A stretch of DNA of 64,000 nt from JAXLQL01 sp046331625 (GTDB taxonomy: Bacteria; Acidobacteriota; Terriglobia; Bryobacterales; Bryobacteraceae): positions 15,591 through 79,590 of the forward strand of contig JAXLQL010000035.1 of the NCBI GenBank assembly GCA_046331625.1. Reading direction: 5' to 3'. Positions 34,916 through 45,300 of this stretch are shown here, one piece after another (within the stretch, counting starts at the first letter, position 1; each line of letters begins with the position of its first letter). The notes under the pieces were generated by a model. The model made no database searches. It was given only the letters and a program-made list of their open reading frames with translations, and had not been told where the DNA came from. Position numbers and translations under genes: made by a program.

Positions 34916-35710
34916 TCAATGAATCGTGGTGTCGCGACCCGTCTGTTTCCGCATGTAAACCTCGAACTTGCGCCGGGCTCGCGCCAGTTTCCACTCTTTG
35001 TACCATTGCAGGATTCCTCCGCTGCTCGAAGGCGCTACCGCCGGACGCGAGCGCTGCATCGAATCCTTGAATAGGTATCCCTTCAAGTAGAGATAACCCC
35101 ACAGCATGCCACCCAAGTGCGCGATGTGGCTGACGTTGTCTCCGGTGGCGCCGAGCGTCATCAGGAACGACACCGCGCCGATGATCATCACGAAATACTT
35201 CGCCTTCATCGGAAACAGGAAGTTGAACCAGATCGTCTGATCGGGGAACAACATCCCGAAGGCCAGTAGCAATCCGTAGATCGCGCCGGAAGCGCCGATC
35301 GTCGCTCCGTAGTGTCCCGTAACCGCGCTCATCGCCAGGCTGCACAGCGCCGCGCCGATGCCGCACACGAAGTAGTAGCGGAGAAACGCTTGTGTTCCCC
35401 AACGCAGTTCCAGGTCGCGTCCGAACATGAACAGCGCCAGCATGTTGAAGAAGATGTGTCCGAACCCGAGCGGGTCGTGCAGGAAAAGGTAGGTGACCGG
35501 CTGCCAGATCGCGAAGCCTTCCACTACCCATTTGAGCCGCAGCTTGAAAGGCTCGAAAAGACCGGCGTATCCGAACCGCACCGCCAAAAAGTACGCGACG
35601 AACACCGCCACGTTCACGATCAACAGCCACTTCACGCCCGGAGGAACGTTCGATTGTGGCCTCGAGAAATTCGATTGCGGGAAACGGCCGCCGTAGGAAC
35701 CGTATGACAT
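34916..35710 (-). CDS. Rhomboid family intramembrane serine protease
   Basis: 264 residues, six or so membrane spans between about 27 and 215. Rhomboid motifs are clear: HIFFNMLALFMFGRDLE, the catalytic Ser141 in IGASGAIYGLL, and His198 in VSHIAHLGGMLWGY. The N-terminus is Gly/Ser-rich (MSYGSYGGRFPQSN) and the tail is basic (KLARARRKFEVYMRKQ). It cleaves single-span membrane proteins within the bilayer. It stands between the VWFA protein and the Gfo/Idh/MocA oxidoreductase on the same strand with gaps of 82 and 44 bases. Confidence 0.95.
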   Translation of the reverse strand: MSYGSYGGRFPQSNFSRPQSNVPPGVKWLLIVNVAVFVAYFLAVRFGYAGLFEPFKLRLKWVVEGFAIWQPVTYLFLHDPLGFGHIFFNMLALFMFGRDLELRWGTQAFLRYYFVCGIGAALCSLAMSAVTGHYGATIGASGAIYGLLLAFGMLFPDQTIWFNFLFPMKAKYFVMIIGAVSFLMTLGATGDNVSHIAHLGGMLWGYLYLKGYLFKDSMQRSRPAVAPSSSGGILQWYKEWKLARARRKFEVYMRKQTGRDTTIH

Positions 35711-35754
35711 CGAGGGGCCTCTGCTCTTCAGAATAGCAAGCTTGCAACGCTCGT

Positions 35755-37035
35755 CTACGGCTCCACGGGCTTGCGCGATTGCCACTTGCCCCGCGTAAAA
35801 TCCGGAAACTCCACCGGACCGCTGCCCGCCGCCACTGACTGAATGCTCAACGGAAACACCGCGCTCCACGCTGCGGTGTCGTACACGTCGATCGGCGTCT
35901 GCTTCTTCTCGCGCGCGGCTTCCACAAAGCGGTAGATCTCGAGAAAGTCCGCGCCGCCGTGCCCGTGCTTGGCCGCGCGAGCCTCCAGATCCTTCCACAG
36001 CGGATGATCGAACTCGCGCTGATAAGGCTCGAAGTCTTCCCAGTCGTCTTTCTTCGGGCTCCGCCCTTCGACATAGATCTTGTTGAGCGTTCCCGAGTAG
36101 ATGCCCTTGGTTCCTTGCACGCGCAAGATCAGATCGTAGGGGCGCGGCGATATCGTATCGAAGTAGAGCGTCACTGTTCGCCCCCGGGCAGTTTGAATGA
36201 GGCTCGTGTTTACGTCGCCTTGCGAATAGGTGCGCTTGGCGTTGGGATGATCGGCGCCGTGATGCGTAGCCGCGTAGTGATTCAACCCCTGCGACAAGCT
36301 GCTCATCGAGACGATCTTGGTGAAGCGGTCGCCGCGATTGATGTCGAGCCACCAGGCGATCGGCCCCAGCGGATGCGTCGGATAGAGATTGCCGTTGCTG
36401 CGCGCCATGTGCATCCCGCGCCATGAGATCTCGCCGGGAACGCCGCGCGCAGCATCGCGCCAGATCAACGCGCCGCGCACATCGTGCTGATAGCCGCCCT
36501 CGCAGTGCGAAAGGTCGCCGAGCACGCCCTTGCGAATCATCCCGAGGATCGCCAGTGCGTTTCGAAAATAGCAGACGTTCTCGAGGATCATGCAAGGCAT
36601 GCCCGTCTGCTCGGAGACGTTCACCAGTTCCCAACATTGTTCTACGGTCACTGCCGCCGGAACTTCTGTCGCCGCGTACTTGCCCGCTTTCATCGTGGCC
36701 ACCGACATCGGAGTGTGCAACTCCCACGGACCGGCATTGATCACCCCATCCAGATCATCGCGAGCCACCATGCGTTTGTAGTCTTCCACGCCGCTCGCAT
36801 AGCCTTCGGGGCGCTTCTGTCCGGCCTTCTCGACAAGGTCTTGCGCGCGCTTCAAATGCGACTCATCGATATCGCACAGCGCTCGGATCTCGACGCCTTC
36901 GAGTGAGAGCGAGGTCCGCAGCAGGCTGGTCCCGCGGCTGCCGACTCCGATGAATCCCAGGCGGACCTTGCGCGGTTCGGCGGGCCGCGCCATCGCGGCA
37001 GCAGCGAGAAACGTTCGGCGAGTAGGATGCGGCAT
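35755..37035 (-). CDS. Tat-exported Gfo/Idh/MocA oxidoreductase (GH109-like)
   Basis: 426 residues from ATG 37035. A Tat signal (PTRRTFLAAAAMA) is followed by a Rossmann fold (KVRLGFIGVGSRGTSLLRTS, with a GxGxxG-like glycine motif) and the C-terminal oxidoreductase domain. AATEVPAAVTVEQCWELVN, ILENVCYFRNALAIL and GGYQHDVRGALIWRD resemble the GH109 alpha-N-acetylgalactosaminidase-like branch, in which NAD supports a redox glycosidase mechanism. Whether this one cleaves glycosides is not provable here. The next gene upstream on the strand is the first M50-type paralog, whose stop is 23 bases before this start. Confidence 0.88.
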   Translation of the reverse strand: MPHPTRRTFLAAAAMARPAEPRKVRLGFIGVGSRGTSLLRTSLSLEGVEIRALCDIDESHLKRAQDLVEKAGQKRPEGYASGVEDYKRMVARDDLDGVINAGPWELHTPMSVATMKAGKYAATEVPAAVTVEQCWELVNVSEQTGMPCMILENVCYFRNALAILGMIRKGVLGDLSHCEGGYQHDVRGALIWRDAARGVPGEISWRGMHMARSNGNLYPTHPLGPIAWWLDINRGDRFTKIVSMSSLSQGLNHYAATHHGADHPNAKRTYSQGDVNTSLIQTARGRTVTLYFDTISPRPYDLILRVQGTKGIYSGTLNKIYVEGRSPKKDDWEDFEPYQREFDHPLWKDLEARAAKHGHGGADFLEIYRFVEAAREKKQTPIDVYDTAAWSAVFPLSIQSVAAGSGPVEFPDFTRGKWQSRKPVEP

Positions 37036-37058
37036 GCGAGTATTATCACTCGCCCGCG

Positions 37059-38567
37059 TCACTGGAAGCTGGCCGCCGCCCGCTCGCCCGATTCCTCGAT
37101 CGCCACTCGCAGCCGGATCAAGCTGTCGCGATCAAAGTCATATGCTCCAGCCTGCGGGAGCTTCCGTGCGAACTCCTCGGCCTTCGCGAGCGATGCCGCG
37201 GCCACATCGCGCTCGCATTCCAGCCAGCCGAGCGCAGCACGAGCGCGCCAGTAGTCGAGTTCCTGCCTCGATGCACCGGAGCTTTCCACACGCCCCCACC
37301 AAATGCGCGCGGCCGCCGGATTGCGATAGAGCAGCGCGCCTACGAACAGCATTTCCGCCGCGAGATCGGCATCGTGCTTGCCCTCTGGCAGCGCGTCCGC
37401 ATAGAGGGGCACGGTGGCCACGTACTGTTCCAGTGCATCGGCAAGCCGGTCTGAGTCGAGATGGTGCATGCACGTGTACATCCGCAGAAGCATGCCTTGC
37501 ATCCCGTGGTCCATCACTTCCACCGCGCGAGCCAGCGTTTCGAGATCCCAATCGCGCGGTCGCAGCGGCGTCGCGATACTGCTCGACACCATCGACATCG
37601 CTAAATGAACCCGCGCCATCGGACCATCAGTGAGGAACTGGTAGAGCAGCGCGCCGTCCGTGTACATCGGGCCGATCTTGGCGGGAATCAGGTTCAACGG
37701 TCCGCCCACGAACGAGAGCGAGGCAAGCGCGGCGAAGAACCACCACGCCCCGGCGAACGCCGTGCCAGGACAAGATAGCGCCGCTACCGTTGCCATCGCG
37801 GCCACGAGTATCGACGCCGTGGGGCCTCCGATGGTCATGATCGCGTGCCGCCGCAATGGCTCGCGGAAATCGAGCAGCACCATTCCCGCCGCTCCTTGAA
37901 ACGCAGCGGCAGGCTCGAAGGCGAAGACCATCCTCCCGCCACGCATCTTCCAAACGAACGGCCCCACGGCGAAGTGCGCCAGTTTCATTCCCGCCTTCCA
38001 TCCCGCAAGCAGGTGTCCACATTCGTGCAGCGCGATGGTGAGCAGAAACGCAATCACGAGCTGAACGATGGTCGCGAGCCAGCCGGGGGAGGACATCTGA
38101 TGCGCATCCGCCCACCGTCCCCACAACCAGGAACAGCCGTACAGGACCACCAACGAGCCGTAGCCCATCACCTGTTCGAACCACGGTCGCGTGCCGTCTC
38201 CCGCGATCTGACGAGCAGTGGGGCCCTTCTTTACCGCCGCCGCGGCGACGTTCTCCGGCTTCCAGAAGACGATCAAACCGGCAATCCCGATCAAGGTTGG
38301 CACCCCGATCAAAGGCAAGTGCAGCAGGAACGCCGCAATCGCCCAGTTGCGCGCTCCGGGTGCGCCCGAGTGCAACTTGCGCCAGGCGATCGCCATGACC
38401 GCACCCGCGAGCGCAACCAGTAGCGACACGAACAGGACCAGCACCGTTCGCCGGCCAGGAACGTTCGCGGAGAGCAGCGTCAGCGCCACCGAGATCGGCG
38501 CCAGCATCAAGCCCCACCCGGCGACGCCAAGGTAGGCCCGCCCTGCTCTTGCCCATCCAGGCTTCAT
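37059..38567 (-). CDS. M50-type membrane metallopeptidase paralog A
   Basis: 502 residues. Membrane spans occupy most of 10-300. The zinc motif HECGH (His181, His185) lies in a hydrophobic helix and the third ligand is in PLNLIPAKIGPMYTDGALL (Asp304), the Asn-Pro...Asp-Gly signature of site-2 proteases. GPFVWK and GGPTAS are shared landmarks. The C-terminal 190 residues are helical and TPR-like (LETLARAVEVMDHGMQGMLL, AAEMLFVGALLYRNPAAARI). It is the last gene of a three-gene array; its ATG overlaps the stop of paralog B (ATGA), so translation is coupled. The substrate is unknown. Confidence 0.88.
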   Translation of the reverse strand: MKPGWARAGRAYLGVAGWGLMLAPISVALTLLSANVPGRRTVLVLFVSLLVALAGAVMAIAWRKLHSGAPGARNWAIAAFLLHLPLIGVPTLIGIAGLIVFWKPENVAAAAVKKGPTARQIAGDGTRPWFEQVMGYGSLVVLYGCSWLWGRWADAHQMSSPGWLATIVQLVIAFLLTIALHECGHLLAGWKAGMKLAHFAVGPFVWKMRGGRMVFAFEPAAAFQGAAGMVLLDFREPLRRHAIMTIGGPTASILVAAMATVAALSCPGTAFAGAWWFFAALASLSFVGGPLNLIPAKIGPMYTDGALLYQFLTDGPMARVHLAMSMVSSSIATPLRPRDWDLETLARAVEVMDHGMQGMLLRMYTCMHHLDSDRLADALEQYVATVPLYADALPEGKHDADLAAEMLFVGALLYRNPAAARIWWGRVESSGASRQELDYWRARAALGWLECERDVAAASLAKAEEFARKLPQAGAYDFDRDSLIRLRVAIEESGERAAASFQ

Positions 38568-40057
38568 CGAACCGGACTCCCTTCCGCCAGCGCCATCCGC
38601 AGCCTCGCGAGGCTGTCGCGATCGAAGTCGTACGCTCCGGCCCGCGGCAGGTTCCGTGCGAACTCCTCAGCCTTGGCAAGCGAAGCCGCAGCCGCCTCGC
38701 GATCGCTTTCGAGCCAGTGGAGCGCCGCACGTGCACGCCAATAGTCGAGGTCCTGCGTTTTCGCCGCGTCGCTATCGATGCGATGCCACCAAGCCCGCGC
38801 GTCTGCGGCATTGCCGTCGAGCAGCGCTCCGAGGAACAACATCTTCGCCGCGAGCGCAGGGTCCTGCTTGCCCTCGGGCAGGGCATCGCCGTGGAGCGAG
38901 GCTGTTGCCTCGTACTGCCGGCGAGCTTCCCCATGCCGGTCTGAGTCGACATGATGCAGGCACGCGTATAAGCGGAGCAGCATGCCCTGCCTGCCGTGAT
39001 CCATCACTGCAGCCGCACGCGTGAGCGTTTCGAGATCCCAGTCGCGAGGCCGCAGAGGAGTGGTGACGCTACTCGACACCATCGACATCGCCAGGTGAAC
39101 CCGCGCCATCGGACCATCGGTGAGGAATTGATAGAGCAGCGCGCCATCGGTATACATCGGGCCCGCCTTGGCGGGAACCAGGTTGAACGGTCCGCCGATG
39201 CAGGAGAAGGAGGCAACGGTTGCCAGAAAGAACCATGCCCCCTCGTATCTCGTTCCGGGAGACCAGAGGGCCACGCCGGCACTCAGTGCGGCCAACACGA
39301 TCGAAGCAGCAGGGCCACCCGCCGTCATGATCGCGTGCTGGCGCAGCGGCCAACTCCCCGACAGGTGATGGTCCCGCGGCGCCATTCCGGCAGCGCCGTG
39401 CAGAACCCTCGCCGGCTCGAAAGCGAACACGAATCTCCCATTCCGGATCTTCCAGACAAATGGACCCACTGCGAAGTGCACCACCTTCATCCCCACCGCC
39501 CATCCGGCGATCACGTGACCGGCTTCGTGCAGTGCCACCGTCACCAGGAACGCAGCCGCGAATTGAGCAGCCTTCGCAAGGCCCCGATAATGAGGAAGCC
39601 GGTGTGCATGGGCCCAAACGTCCCACCACCACGTGCACCCAGCAAGGGCCGCGAACGAAATGATCGCGAATGCCCGCTCGACCCACGCGTGAGTGCCGTC
39701 GCCCTCGATGCGGCGTACCGGCCGCTCCTTGCCGATCGCCGCCGCAGCCACGCTTTCCGGTTTCCAAAAGGTGAGCACTCCCACGATCGCGATCACCGTG
39801 GGCAAACCGAGAACCGGCAGATGCCCAAGGAACGCCGCAATGGCCCACGCTCTCGCTCCCGGCGCGCCTGATCGCAGCTTGCGCCAGGCCACCAGCATGA
39901 CAACGCTGATGAGCGCCATGAGCATCACGAGCAGCACACCCACCCACTGGCGCTGACCTCTTCCCCGCGTGAGGACCATGTGCATCGCCACCACGGACAG
40001 CGCCAGGAGTCCGCTGCCGACGATCCCCAAGTAAACGCGCCCCCACTTCGGCGTCAT
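38564..40057 (-). CDS. M50-type membrane metallopeptidase paralog B
   Basis: 497 residues, very similar to paralog A over the core and tail (TDGALLYQFLTDGPMARVHL is identical in both, as is PLRPRDWDLETL). The zinc motif is HEAGH in VTVALHEAGHVIAGWAVG, with the third-ligand segment PFNLVPAKAGPMYTDG. The TPR-like tail ends PRAGAYDFDRDSLARLR. Both ends overlap neighbours by 4 bases (ATGA), so A, B and C are one translationally coupled unit. The similarity of A and B points to a recent tandem duplication. Confidence 0.88.
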   Translation of the reverse strand: MTPKWGRVYLGIVGSGLLALSVVAMHMVLTRGRGQRQWVGVLLVMLMALISVVMLVAWRKLRSGAPGARAWAIAAFLGHLPVLGLPTVIAIVGVLTFWKPESVAAAAIGKERPVRRIEGDGTHAWVERAFAIISFAALAGCTWWWDVWAHAHRLPHYRGLAKAAQFAAAFLVTVALHEAGHVIAGWAVGMKVVHFAVGPFVWKIRNGRFVFAFEPARVLHGAAGMAPRDHHLSGSWPLRQHAIMTAGGPAASIVLAALSAGVALWSPGTRYEGAWFFLATVASFSCIGGPFNLVPAKAGPMYTDGALLYQFLTDGPMARVHLAMSMVSSSVTTPLRPRDWDLETLTRAAAVMDHGRQGMLLRLYACLHHVDSDRHGEARRQYEATASLHGDALPEGKQDPALAAKMLFLGALLDGNAADARAWWHRIDSDAAKTQDLDYWRARAALHWLESDREAAAASLAKAEEFARNLPRAGAYDFDRDSLARLRMALAEGSPVR

Positions 40058-41529
40058 CGCGCCGGACTGCCTTCTTCAATCGCCACGCGCAGACGCACCA
40101 GACTGGCGCGGTCATAGTCGTACGCACCCGCCTGCGGGAGCCGGCGCGCAAGCTCTTCCGCTTTGGTGAGCGATGCCACCGCTCGCTCGCGATGGTCTTC
40201 GAGCCAACTCACGGCCGCATGCGCGCGCCAGTACTCCACACGCTTCGCCGATCCGCCTTTGGCCTCCACGCGATCCCACCAGGCGCGCGCGGCTGTTGGA
40301 TTCCGAGAGAGAATCGCACTGCAATATGCGATCTCGGCGGTGGTGTCAGCGTCGACGTGCCTGGACGCTTCGTCATATCTGCGCACCACGGCTGCGAAGT
40401 TTTCGAGCGCTTCGAACATGCGCCCGGCATCGAGATGATGCGTGCAGGCGTTCATGCGGCTGCGCAGCCCCGGCATTCCGCGGTCGGCGACTTCCACCGA
40501 GCGTTCGATGAGGGCACTGTCCCAGTTGCGTGGACGGAGCGGAGTGGCCTGGCTGCTTGCCACCATCGAATCGGCCAATTGGTACGACAACATCGGTCCG
40601 TCAGTCAGGAAATGGTAGAGTTGTGCGCCGTCGGAGTACCATGGCTCGGCCCGCATGGGAACCAGGTTCCAGATGCCGCCGATCAACGAGCAGTTCGCAA
40701 CGGATGCAAGAAACCACCATGACGGTGCCAGCAGCGTGCCAGGGCTAGCCAGAGCAATGGCTAGGGCGCCAGCGCCGCCCGCCAGAGACGCTGCTGGTCC
40801 TGCCGCGATCAGGATCGCAGTACGCCACTCGATCCCGTCGAGCGAGCGGGGCGCGACATCCACCAACCCGCCGCCAGAGAGCCCTTTGAGCTGAAACCGA
40901 AGTTCCAGCCGTGGCTGGAGGAGCAGGTTCAACGGACCCACCACGATTCGCCTCACCGTCATGCCCACCGCCACTCCCGCGGTTGCGTGTCCAGCTTCGT
41001 GAATCGCCACTGAAACCAGCACCGCTACGATCAATTGCAGGGCCCAGGAAAGGTCTCCGGGTTGGGACAAACGATGCTGGAGCGCCCATTGGGTCCACCA
41101 TGAGCCCACTGTCCAGAGCGCCGCGACGCCGGCGGCTTTTGCGCCCCACTCGAGCCAGACCGACGTGCCGTCACCCGGAATCGAAGGTGCAGCGGGCTCC
41201 TTTGCCAAGGCAGCGGCAGCCACGTGTTTCCGGCGTGAGAAAATCAGCAATCCCATCAGGCCAGGGAGGGTTCCGATGATCGGGAACAGCAACAGGGCCA
41301 GACTCGCTCCGACGGCCCATCTCCTTGCTGATGATGCTCCCGAGCGCAGCTTCCACCAGGCAATCAGCGACAGCACGCCCCAGAACACCAGCAGCCCCGC
41401 GGTGAACAACTCGACGCGGGCGGGGAACGGATGCGTGTATGGCTTTCGCGGCTGCAATGCGGCTGCGAGCAGTAACAACAGGCCGAGCACGCAAAAACAG
41501 CAGCGCAGTACTCGGGCGACGATGGTCAC
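40054..41529 (-). CDS. M50-type membrane metallopeptidase paralog C
   Basis: 491 residues from GTG 41529. Same layout as A and B but more diverged: zinc motif in VSVAIHEAGHATAGVAVGMT, third-ligand segment WNLVPMRAEPWYSDGAQL, then PLRPRNWDSALIERSVEVAD and a TPR-like tail ending PQAGAYDYDRASLVRLRVA. It is first in the array and its stop overlaps the start of B. It may be the ancestral copy that gave rise to A and B (inference). Confidence 0.87.
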   Translation of the reverse strand: MTIVARVLRCCFCVLGLLLLLAAALQPRKPYTHPFPARVELFTAGLLVFWGVLSLIAWWKLRSGASSARRWAVGASLALLLFPIIGTLPGLMGLLIFSRRKHVAAAALAKEPAAPSIPGDGTSVWLEWGAKAAGVAALWTVGSWWTQWALQHRLSQPGDLSWALQLIVAVLVSVAIHEAGHATAGVAVGMTVRRIVVGPLNLLLQPRLELRFQLKGLSGGGLVDVAPRSLDGIEWRTAILIAAGPAASLAGGAGALAIALASPGTLLAPSWWFLASVANCSLIGGIWNLVPMRAEPWYSDGAQLYHFLTDGPMLSYQLADSMVASSQATPLRPRNWDSALIERSVEVADRGMPGLRSRMNACTHHLDAGRMFEALENFAAVVRRYDEASRHVDADTTAEIAYCSAILSRNPTAARAWWDRVEAKGGSAKRVEYWRAHAAVSWLEDHRERAVASLTKAEELARRLPQAGAYDYDRASLVRLRVAIEEGSPAR

Positions 41530-41651
41530 TCATCGCCCATCGGCCCTTCTAGCCTGTCCGCGCGATACCGCGATTACCCGTGAACGGACCGGAGCTTTCG
41601 CCTTGGAACCCTCGTGGCTCACGTACCAGCCCATTCGTCATCGCCGGCTCC

Positions 41652-42047
41652 CTAGTCAAACCAGTCTTCGAGTCTCAACCCTTTCACGCGCGAGAACTCA
41701 CGCGTGTTGTGCGTAACGAGCGTGACGCCGGCCGCTACCGCGGTAGCCGCGATAAGTGTATCCAGGTCTCCGATCCGGAGTCCCTGCCTCTGGAGGTCAA
41801 CCTGCAATCGGGCGGCAACCCTTGCGGATTCGTCGTCGAACGGCAGTAGCATCGCGACGCTCGCCAGCTCCACCAACTGCTTTCGCCGCTTGGCCGAGTT
41901 GTGGCTTCTGAGAACTCCTTGCTCGACTTCGTACAGAACCACCGTTGGGATCGCGATCTCGTGCGGTGAAACACGCGAGAGGCGTTCCGCCACTCGTCCC
42001 TTGCCCTGAAAGGCGTGAATGATGACGTTCGAATCCAGTGCGTACAT
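41652..42047 (-). CDS. vapC: VapC-like PIN domain toxin
   Basis: 131 residues. PIN acidic residues are placed as expected: Asp5 in YALDSNVIIHAF, Glu in VVLYEVEQGVL, Asp-x-Asp in IGDLDTLIAATA, and a final THNTREFSRV with polar side chains. VapC toxins are Mg-dependent RNases that cut tRNA or rRNA. ATG 42047 lies 4 bases after the stop of the antitoxin gene, the normal VapBC arrangement. The cognate antitoxin is immediately upstream. Confidence 0.93.
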   Translation of the reverse strand: MYALDSNVIIHAFQGKGRVAERLSRVSPHEIAIPTVVLYEVEQGVLRSHNSAKRRKQLVELASVAMLLPFDDESARVAARLQVDLQRQGLRIGDLDTLIAATAVAAGVTLVTHNTREFSRVKGLRLEDWFD

Positions 42048-42051
42048 GGTT

Positions 42052-42285
42052 TCAGTCGAGAGACTCTCGAGGAGCATTCTTTCCATACCCGGCGCGAATG
42101 GTCTCGATATCGGGCACGTCATCCCAAGTCCCAAAGGCCTCGAGCACGCTCGCAGGCCACTCGTCGCGCTCCTGCGCCTCGATTGCGCGGGCAATCCACT
42201 TGGACACTGAGATGCCCTGTGCCTTGGCACGTTTGCGCACCTTCTTCTCGGTCTCGCCGTCGAGATAGATCGTGATTTGACTCAT
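42052..42285 (-). CDS. vapB: VapB-like ribbon-helix-helix antitoxin
   Basis: 77 residues. The first 45 form a ribbon-helix-helix DNA-binding motif (MSQITIYLDGETEKKVRKRA, AKAQGISVSKWIARAIE). The acidic C-terminal tail (VPDIETIRAGYGKNAPRESL) would block the toxin. It precedes vapC by 4 bases. Such antitoxins repress their own operon by binding palindromes upstream, and palindromic bases occur around the start here. Confidence 0.88.
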   Translation of the reverse strand: MSQITIYLDGETEKKVRKRAKAQGISVSKWIARAIEAQERDEWPASVLEAFGTWDDVPDIETIRAGYGKNAPRESLD

Positions 42286-42305
42286 ATATGTGCACCTATA
42301 CTATA
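42283..42305 (-). promoter_or_regulatory. Candidate autoregulated vapBC promoter
   Basis: The minus strand reads TATAGTATAGGTGCACATAT just before the ATG: a near-consensus -10 (TATAGT, 42305-42300), a GTGCAC palindrome (42290-42295) and a CATATATG palindrome over the start codon. No good -35 was found. Transcription would start very close to the ATG. This AT-rich palindromic segment is the likely VapB operator (inference). Confidence 0.4.
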
Positions 42306-42352
42306 TCACTGCCGGAGCCAGATCGGCGCCGAAGAACTGATGATCTTGATCT

Positions 42353-45300
42353 ATGTCTCGCGCTATCCCAGGTTCCCCCACGCGCTGTGTTACAGTGTTG
42401 CTCGTGCAGATCCCCTATGGCCGCTTGTCCGTCTTTCTACTGATTTCCTGCCTCCCTCTCGCCGCGCAAACTTATCAGGCCCAACTGACCGGTACGGTCC
42501 GCGATGCGTCCGGAGCCTTGGTGCCGAACGCCAAAGTCTCCGCCACCAACCTCGCCACGGGCGTCGGCTTCACGGGCGAGTCCAATGGCCAGGGCATCTA
42601 TCGTCTGCTCGCGCTGCCACCCGCGCGCTATCGCCTGTCCGCGTCCGCGCAGGGCTTCAAGGCATTCGAGCAATCTCCGATCGTGCTCCAAGTGAACGAT
42701 GTCGTCACCCTGGACATCGCGCTCCAGGTGGGCGATGCGGCCGAGAAGATCCTCGTGAGCGCGTCGGCTGAGTTGCTCCAGACCGCCACAGCCACCGTTG
42801 GCACCGTGGTGAACGCACGCGCCATCGAGAACCTGCCGCTCAACGTGCGCGATCCGCTCGCTCTCGTAGGCCTCACGGCCGGCGTCACCTTCGGACCGAA
42901 CTTCGGCAACGGCGGCGGGCAGGAGCTCGGCCGCAACTTCTTCAAGAGCGACTTCAACGTGGGCGGCGGACGTAGCGGCTCGCAGGAACTGCTCCTCGAC
43001 GGCGCGGCCAACACCACGGGCGATGTGAACCGCGGCATCATCAACCCGCCAGTCGACTCCGTGCAGGAGTTCAAGGTGCAGACCAACAGCTATGACGCCG
43101 AGTTCGGCCGAACTACGGGCGGCATCGTGAACGTGATCACCAAGTCCGGCACGAATGACCTGCATGGCCTGCTCTATGATTTCGAGCGCCACAGCGTGAT
43201 CGAAGCCAACAACTGGTTCAACAATCGAGCCGGGCTCCCGAACCCGTCATTCAAGCGCCACCAGTTCGGAGCGAACGGCAGCGGACCGATCGTGAAGAAC
43301 AAGACCTTCTTCTTCGCCGACTACGAAGGGCTGCGGCAGGGCTTTCCGGTGACGTTCGTTTCCACCGTGCCCACTGAGGCGCAAAAGGCCGGCAACTTCA
43401 CGCAAACCCTCGCGAGCGACACCACCCCGATCCTTGTCTATGACCCCAATACCCTGGCCACGCTTGCCAGCGGAGCCCGCCAACGCGATCCGTTCCCCGG
43501 AAACATAATTCCCTCCACGCGTTTTGACGCCGTGGCCCGCAAAGTGGCCAGCTACTATCCGGCGGCGAACCAGCCGGGCGACCGCATCACCGGACTGAAC
43601 AACTACGTGCGCAGCGCCGGGTCCACCATCAACACCAACAAGTGGGACGCTCAAGGTGGACCAGAACTTCGGCGATAAGACTCGCCTGTTCGGGCGCTAC
43701 TCGCAGCAGCGAGACGTGCGGCTGGTTCCGGGGCCGCTGCCCGGGCCGATCGGCGGCGGGCGCAGCACCACCGACACCTACCGGCAAGCGGTGGCCGACC
43801 TCACGCATGTGTTCTCGTCTTCGCTGCTCGCCAATGCGCAGTTCGCTTTCAGCCGCGCGCTGGCCGCGCAGTTCGGCTTGTCGAAGGGCTTCAATCTTGC
43901 CGACCTCGGCCTGCCCGCTTCACTCGCCGCGCTCGGCACTGACCAGTTCATTCAAGGCTCGATCGCCGATATCGGCGGCATCGCCAACGGATCGGATTCG
44001 TTCGTGCAGTATCAGCCGCGCAATGTCTGGACCACGCGCGCAAGCGTGGCGAAGATACGTGGCTCGCACAACCTCAAGGCCGGCGTCGACTGGCGCATTC
44101 TGAATTTCAACGAAGCGCAGAACACGCAGCCCAACGGGACCTATACGTTCGGGCGCACGTTCACCCAAGGTCCAAATCCCGTGCAGGCCACGCGCAACGG
44201 CGGATTCGGATACGCCGATTTCCTGTTGGGCATGCCGAACGGCGGCGGTATCCGGCAGCTCACTCCGATCTCGACTCAGGGCGGCTACTTCGCACTCTTC
44301 GTGCAGGACGATTGGCGCATCAATGACCGGTTGACCATCAATGTAGGCGTGCGCTGGGATCGCGGAACCGGCAATCGCGAGAAGTTCGGCCGCCTCGCCT
44401 ACTTCGACCCCGATGCGGCGAATCCCTTGGGAACGCGCGCGGGCCTGCCGAATCTCAAAGGAGTGCTGCGATGGATCGGCGCCGAGGGCGCGGCCGGCAA
44501 TCAGCTCTCCACGCCGATGAACAACTTCGGTCCGAGATTTGGCTTCGCGTACAAGGTCACCGCGAAGAGCGTGCTCCGCGGCGGCTACGGCATCTTCTAT
44601 GCTCCTCGCAGTGTGGTGGGCAACGGCAACGGCGCGATCGAGGCGTTTCGCGACACGCCGCTAGTGGGCAGCATCGATGGCGGACTCACCAACTCGAGCC
44701 GGCTGAGCAATCCGTTCCCGCAAGGCGTGCTGCCGGCGGTGAACGCACGCGATCCGCTGGCCAACGTGGGCGCAACCATCGGCGCGCCGGTGCAACCTTA
44801 TAAGACAGGCTACGCGCAACTGTTCAGCTTGAACTATCAGTTCGAGCTCCCTCACGGGATCCTGATGCAGGCGGGCTACTCGGGCAACAAGGGAACACAT
44901 CTGCTGAGCGGCGGCTGGAACATCAATCAGCTTCCCGACCAATACCTGGCGCTGGGCAATCAGCTCAACAATCAGGTGGCGAATCCGTTTCGAGGCCTGA
45001 TCGCGGCCGGGGCGCTTTCCGGCGCCACCATCTCGCTGCGGCAATCCCTGCTGCCGTTCCCGCAGTACTCGGGCGATGGCGGCGTGTCGCAGGTGTTCGT
45101 ACCGGCCGGCAACGATACCTATCATTCGTTCACCGTCCAGGCCGAGAAGCGCCTTTCCGAGAGCGTGACGTTTCTTACCTCGTATACACGGTCGAAGGCG
45201 ATCGACGATGTCGGCGGCATGATCGACGTCTACAACCGGCGGCTGAACAAAGTCCTGTCGGGCTTCGATACGCCGAACATCTGGATCGGAAGCTGGGTCT

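Noticed and set aside
43640..43680. Programmed ribosomal frameshift in the receptor gene
   Set aside because: No slippery heptamer, stimulatory structure or family precedent; a single inserted base is the simpler reading.
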